Below, piece by piece: positions 35,623 to 35,903 of a stretch of DNA of 35,903 nt. The notes below the pieces were generated by a model that had not been told where the DNA came from, did not search any database, and was given only the letters and a program-made list of their open reading frames with translations. Position 1 is the first letter of the stretch. Each line of letters starts with the position of its first letter. Source of the DNA: an uncultured Candidatus Poseidoniales archaeon (GTDB lineage: Archaea > Thermoplasmatota > Poseidoniia > Poseidoniales > Thalassarchaeaceae); NCBI GenBank assembly GCA_902573085.1, contig CACGHY010000012.1, positions 1 to 35,903 of the forward strand. Reading direction: 5' to 3'. A program made the translations under genes and the position numbers.

Positions 35623-35903
35623 ATGGGCGATCATGACTCCCCCATCTCCATACATGGAGGAGGGACTCTAGCCAAGGCCATTGTTCAGGAGCAAGAACAC
35701 TGGTCGGTTCCTGATGGCACGATCCTTTCCTCGGGATCAAAAAGGCTTGCAGCCTTTGCGATTGACGTAGTTATCGTTTCCTCGATTCTAGATCTGGCTA
35801 CTAGAGGGATGGTCGTAAACGCATTGAACATCTCTCTATGGGCTTCCTCGGATTTCCATTATGCTGTCGCTTTTGCTGCAATTTTTCTCACCACCCACTG
35901 GCT
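35623..35903 (+). CDS. RDD-family membrane protein (partial, 3' end outside window)
   Basis: The first 93 codons of an open frame running off the right edge. After about 40 hydrophilic residues the sequence SGSKRLAAFAIDVVIVSSI appears, matching the xxRxxAxxIDxxi start that names the RDD family, and a second hydrophobic segment begins near residue 80 (FHYAVAFAAIFLTTHWL). RDD proteins are small membrane proteins, some linked to ion transport. A GAGGCGTGA stretch precedes the ATG at 35623, nine bases after the helicase stop, so the two genes are probably co-transcribed. Confidence 0.75.
   Translation, partial: MGDHDSPISIHGGGTLAKAIVQEQEHWSVPDGTILSSGSKRLAAFAIDVVIVSSILDLATRGMVVNALNISLWASSDFHYAVAFAAIFLTTHW

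Noticed and set aside
1-35903. CRISPR arrays, insertion sequences, att sites
   Set aside because: No spaced direct repeats, transposase, integrase or tRNA-flanked duplications were seen.

Overview
The window is a compact piece of an archaeal chromosome, most likely from an uncultured planktonic euryarchaeon of the Marine Group II (Poseidoniales) kind. The archaeal assignment rests on the ribosomal/RNA polymerase cluster uS13-uS4-uS11-Rpo3, an archaeal pantoate kinase, several Shine-Dalgarno sites matching GGAGGTGA and TATA-like boxes close to start codons. The Marine Group II assignment is an inference from the mixture of archaeal information genes with bacterial-type metabolic genes (MaeB, AceE, LeuRS), giant beta-propeller surface proteins and very tight gene packing. 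No 16S rRNA is present to confirm it. I found no tRNA or rRNA gene, CRISPR array, transposon or phage gene.

Layout. (1) 1-9731, minus strand: the start of a secreted protein with calcium-binding thrombospondin type 3-like repeats, a small zinc-ribbon membrane protein, and a 2867-residue cell-surface protein made of beta-propeller repeats, fibronectin type III-like domains, one membrane anchor and an acidic tail. (2) 9920-13770: NADP-malic enzyme (MaeB type) and ATP-dependent PEP carboxykinase, convergent and overlapping by 4 bp; both act where the TCA cycle meets C3 metabolism. (3) 13944-23505, plus strand: a huge polytopic membrane protein split by a G8 tract, a small membrane-anchored protein, a SAM methyltransferase with a THUMP-like end, uS13, uS4, uS11, Rpo3 and pantoate kinase. 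(4) 23509-27853, minus strand: bacterial-type leucyl-tRNA synthetase, a DCC-family thiol protein and a nuclease related to human CDIN1. (5) 27888-28595, plus strand: a metallo-beta-lactamase-fold hydrolase divergent from leuS. (6) 28597-33557, minus strand: a zinc-ribbon/acidic protein, a GNAT acetyltransferase, a homodimeric-type pyruvate dehydrogenase E1 and a LETM1-like protein coupled to it by a GTGA overlap. (7) 33685 to the end, plus strand: a Upf1-like helicase and the beginning of an RDD-family membrane protein.

The metabolic genes form a theme rather than one operon: MaeB makes pyruvate from malate, AceE commits pyruvate to acetyl-CoA, PckA converts oxaloacetate to PEP, and pantoate kinase feeds CoA synthesis. 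This suggests a heterotroph moving carbon between amino acid or fatty acid breakdown, the TCA cycle and gluconeogenesis.

The points most worth a second look are: two G tracts (G8 and G9) that each sit one base out of the reading frame expected for their gene; an archaeal relative of CDIN1; a LETM1-like protein coupled to AceE; an Rpo3 subunit with a zinc loop like eukaryotic Rpb3 and no Fe-S cysteine cluster; and short perfect palindromes in two divergent promoter regions. No stretch of more than 300 bases lacks a gene; the longest gap (457-706) shows nothing convincing apart from a ribosome-binding site.
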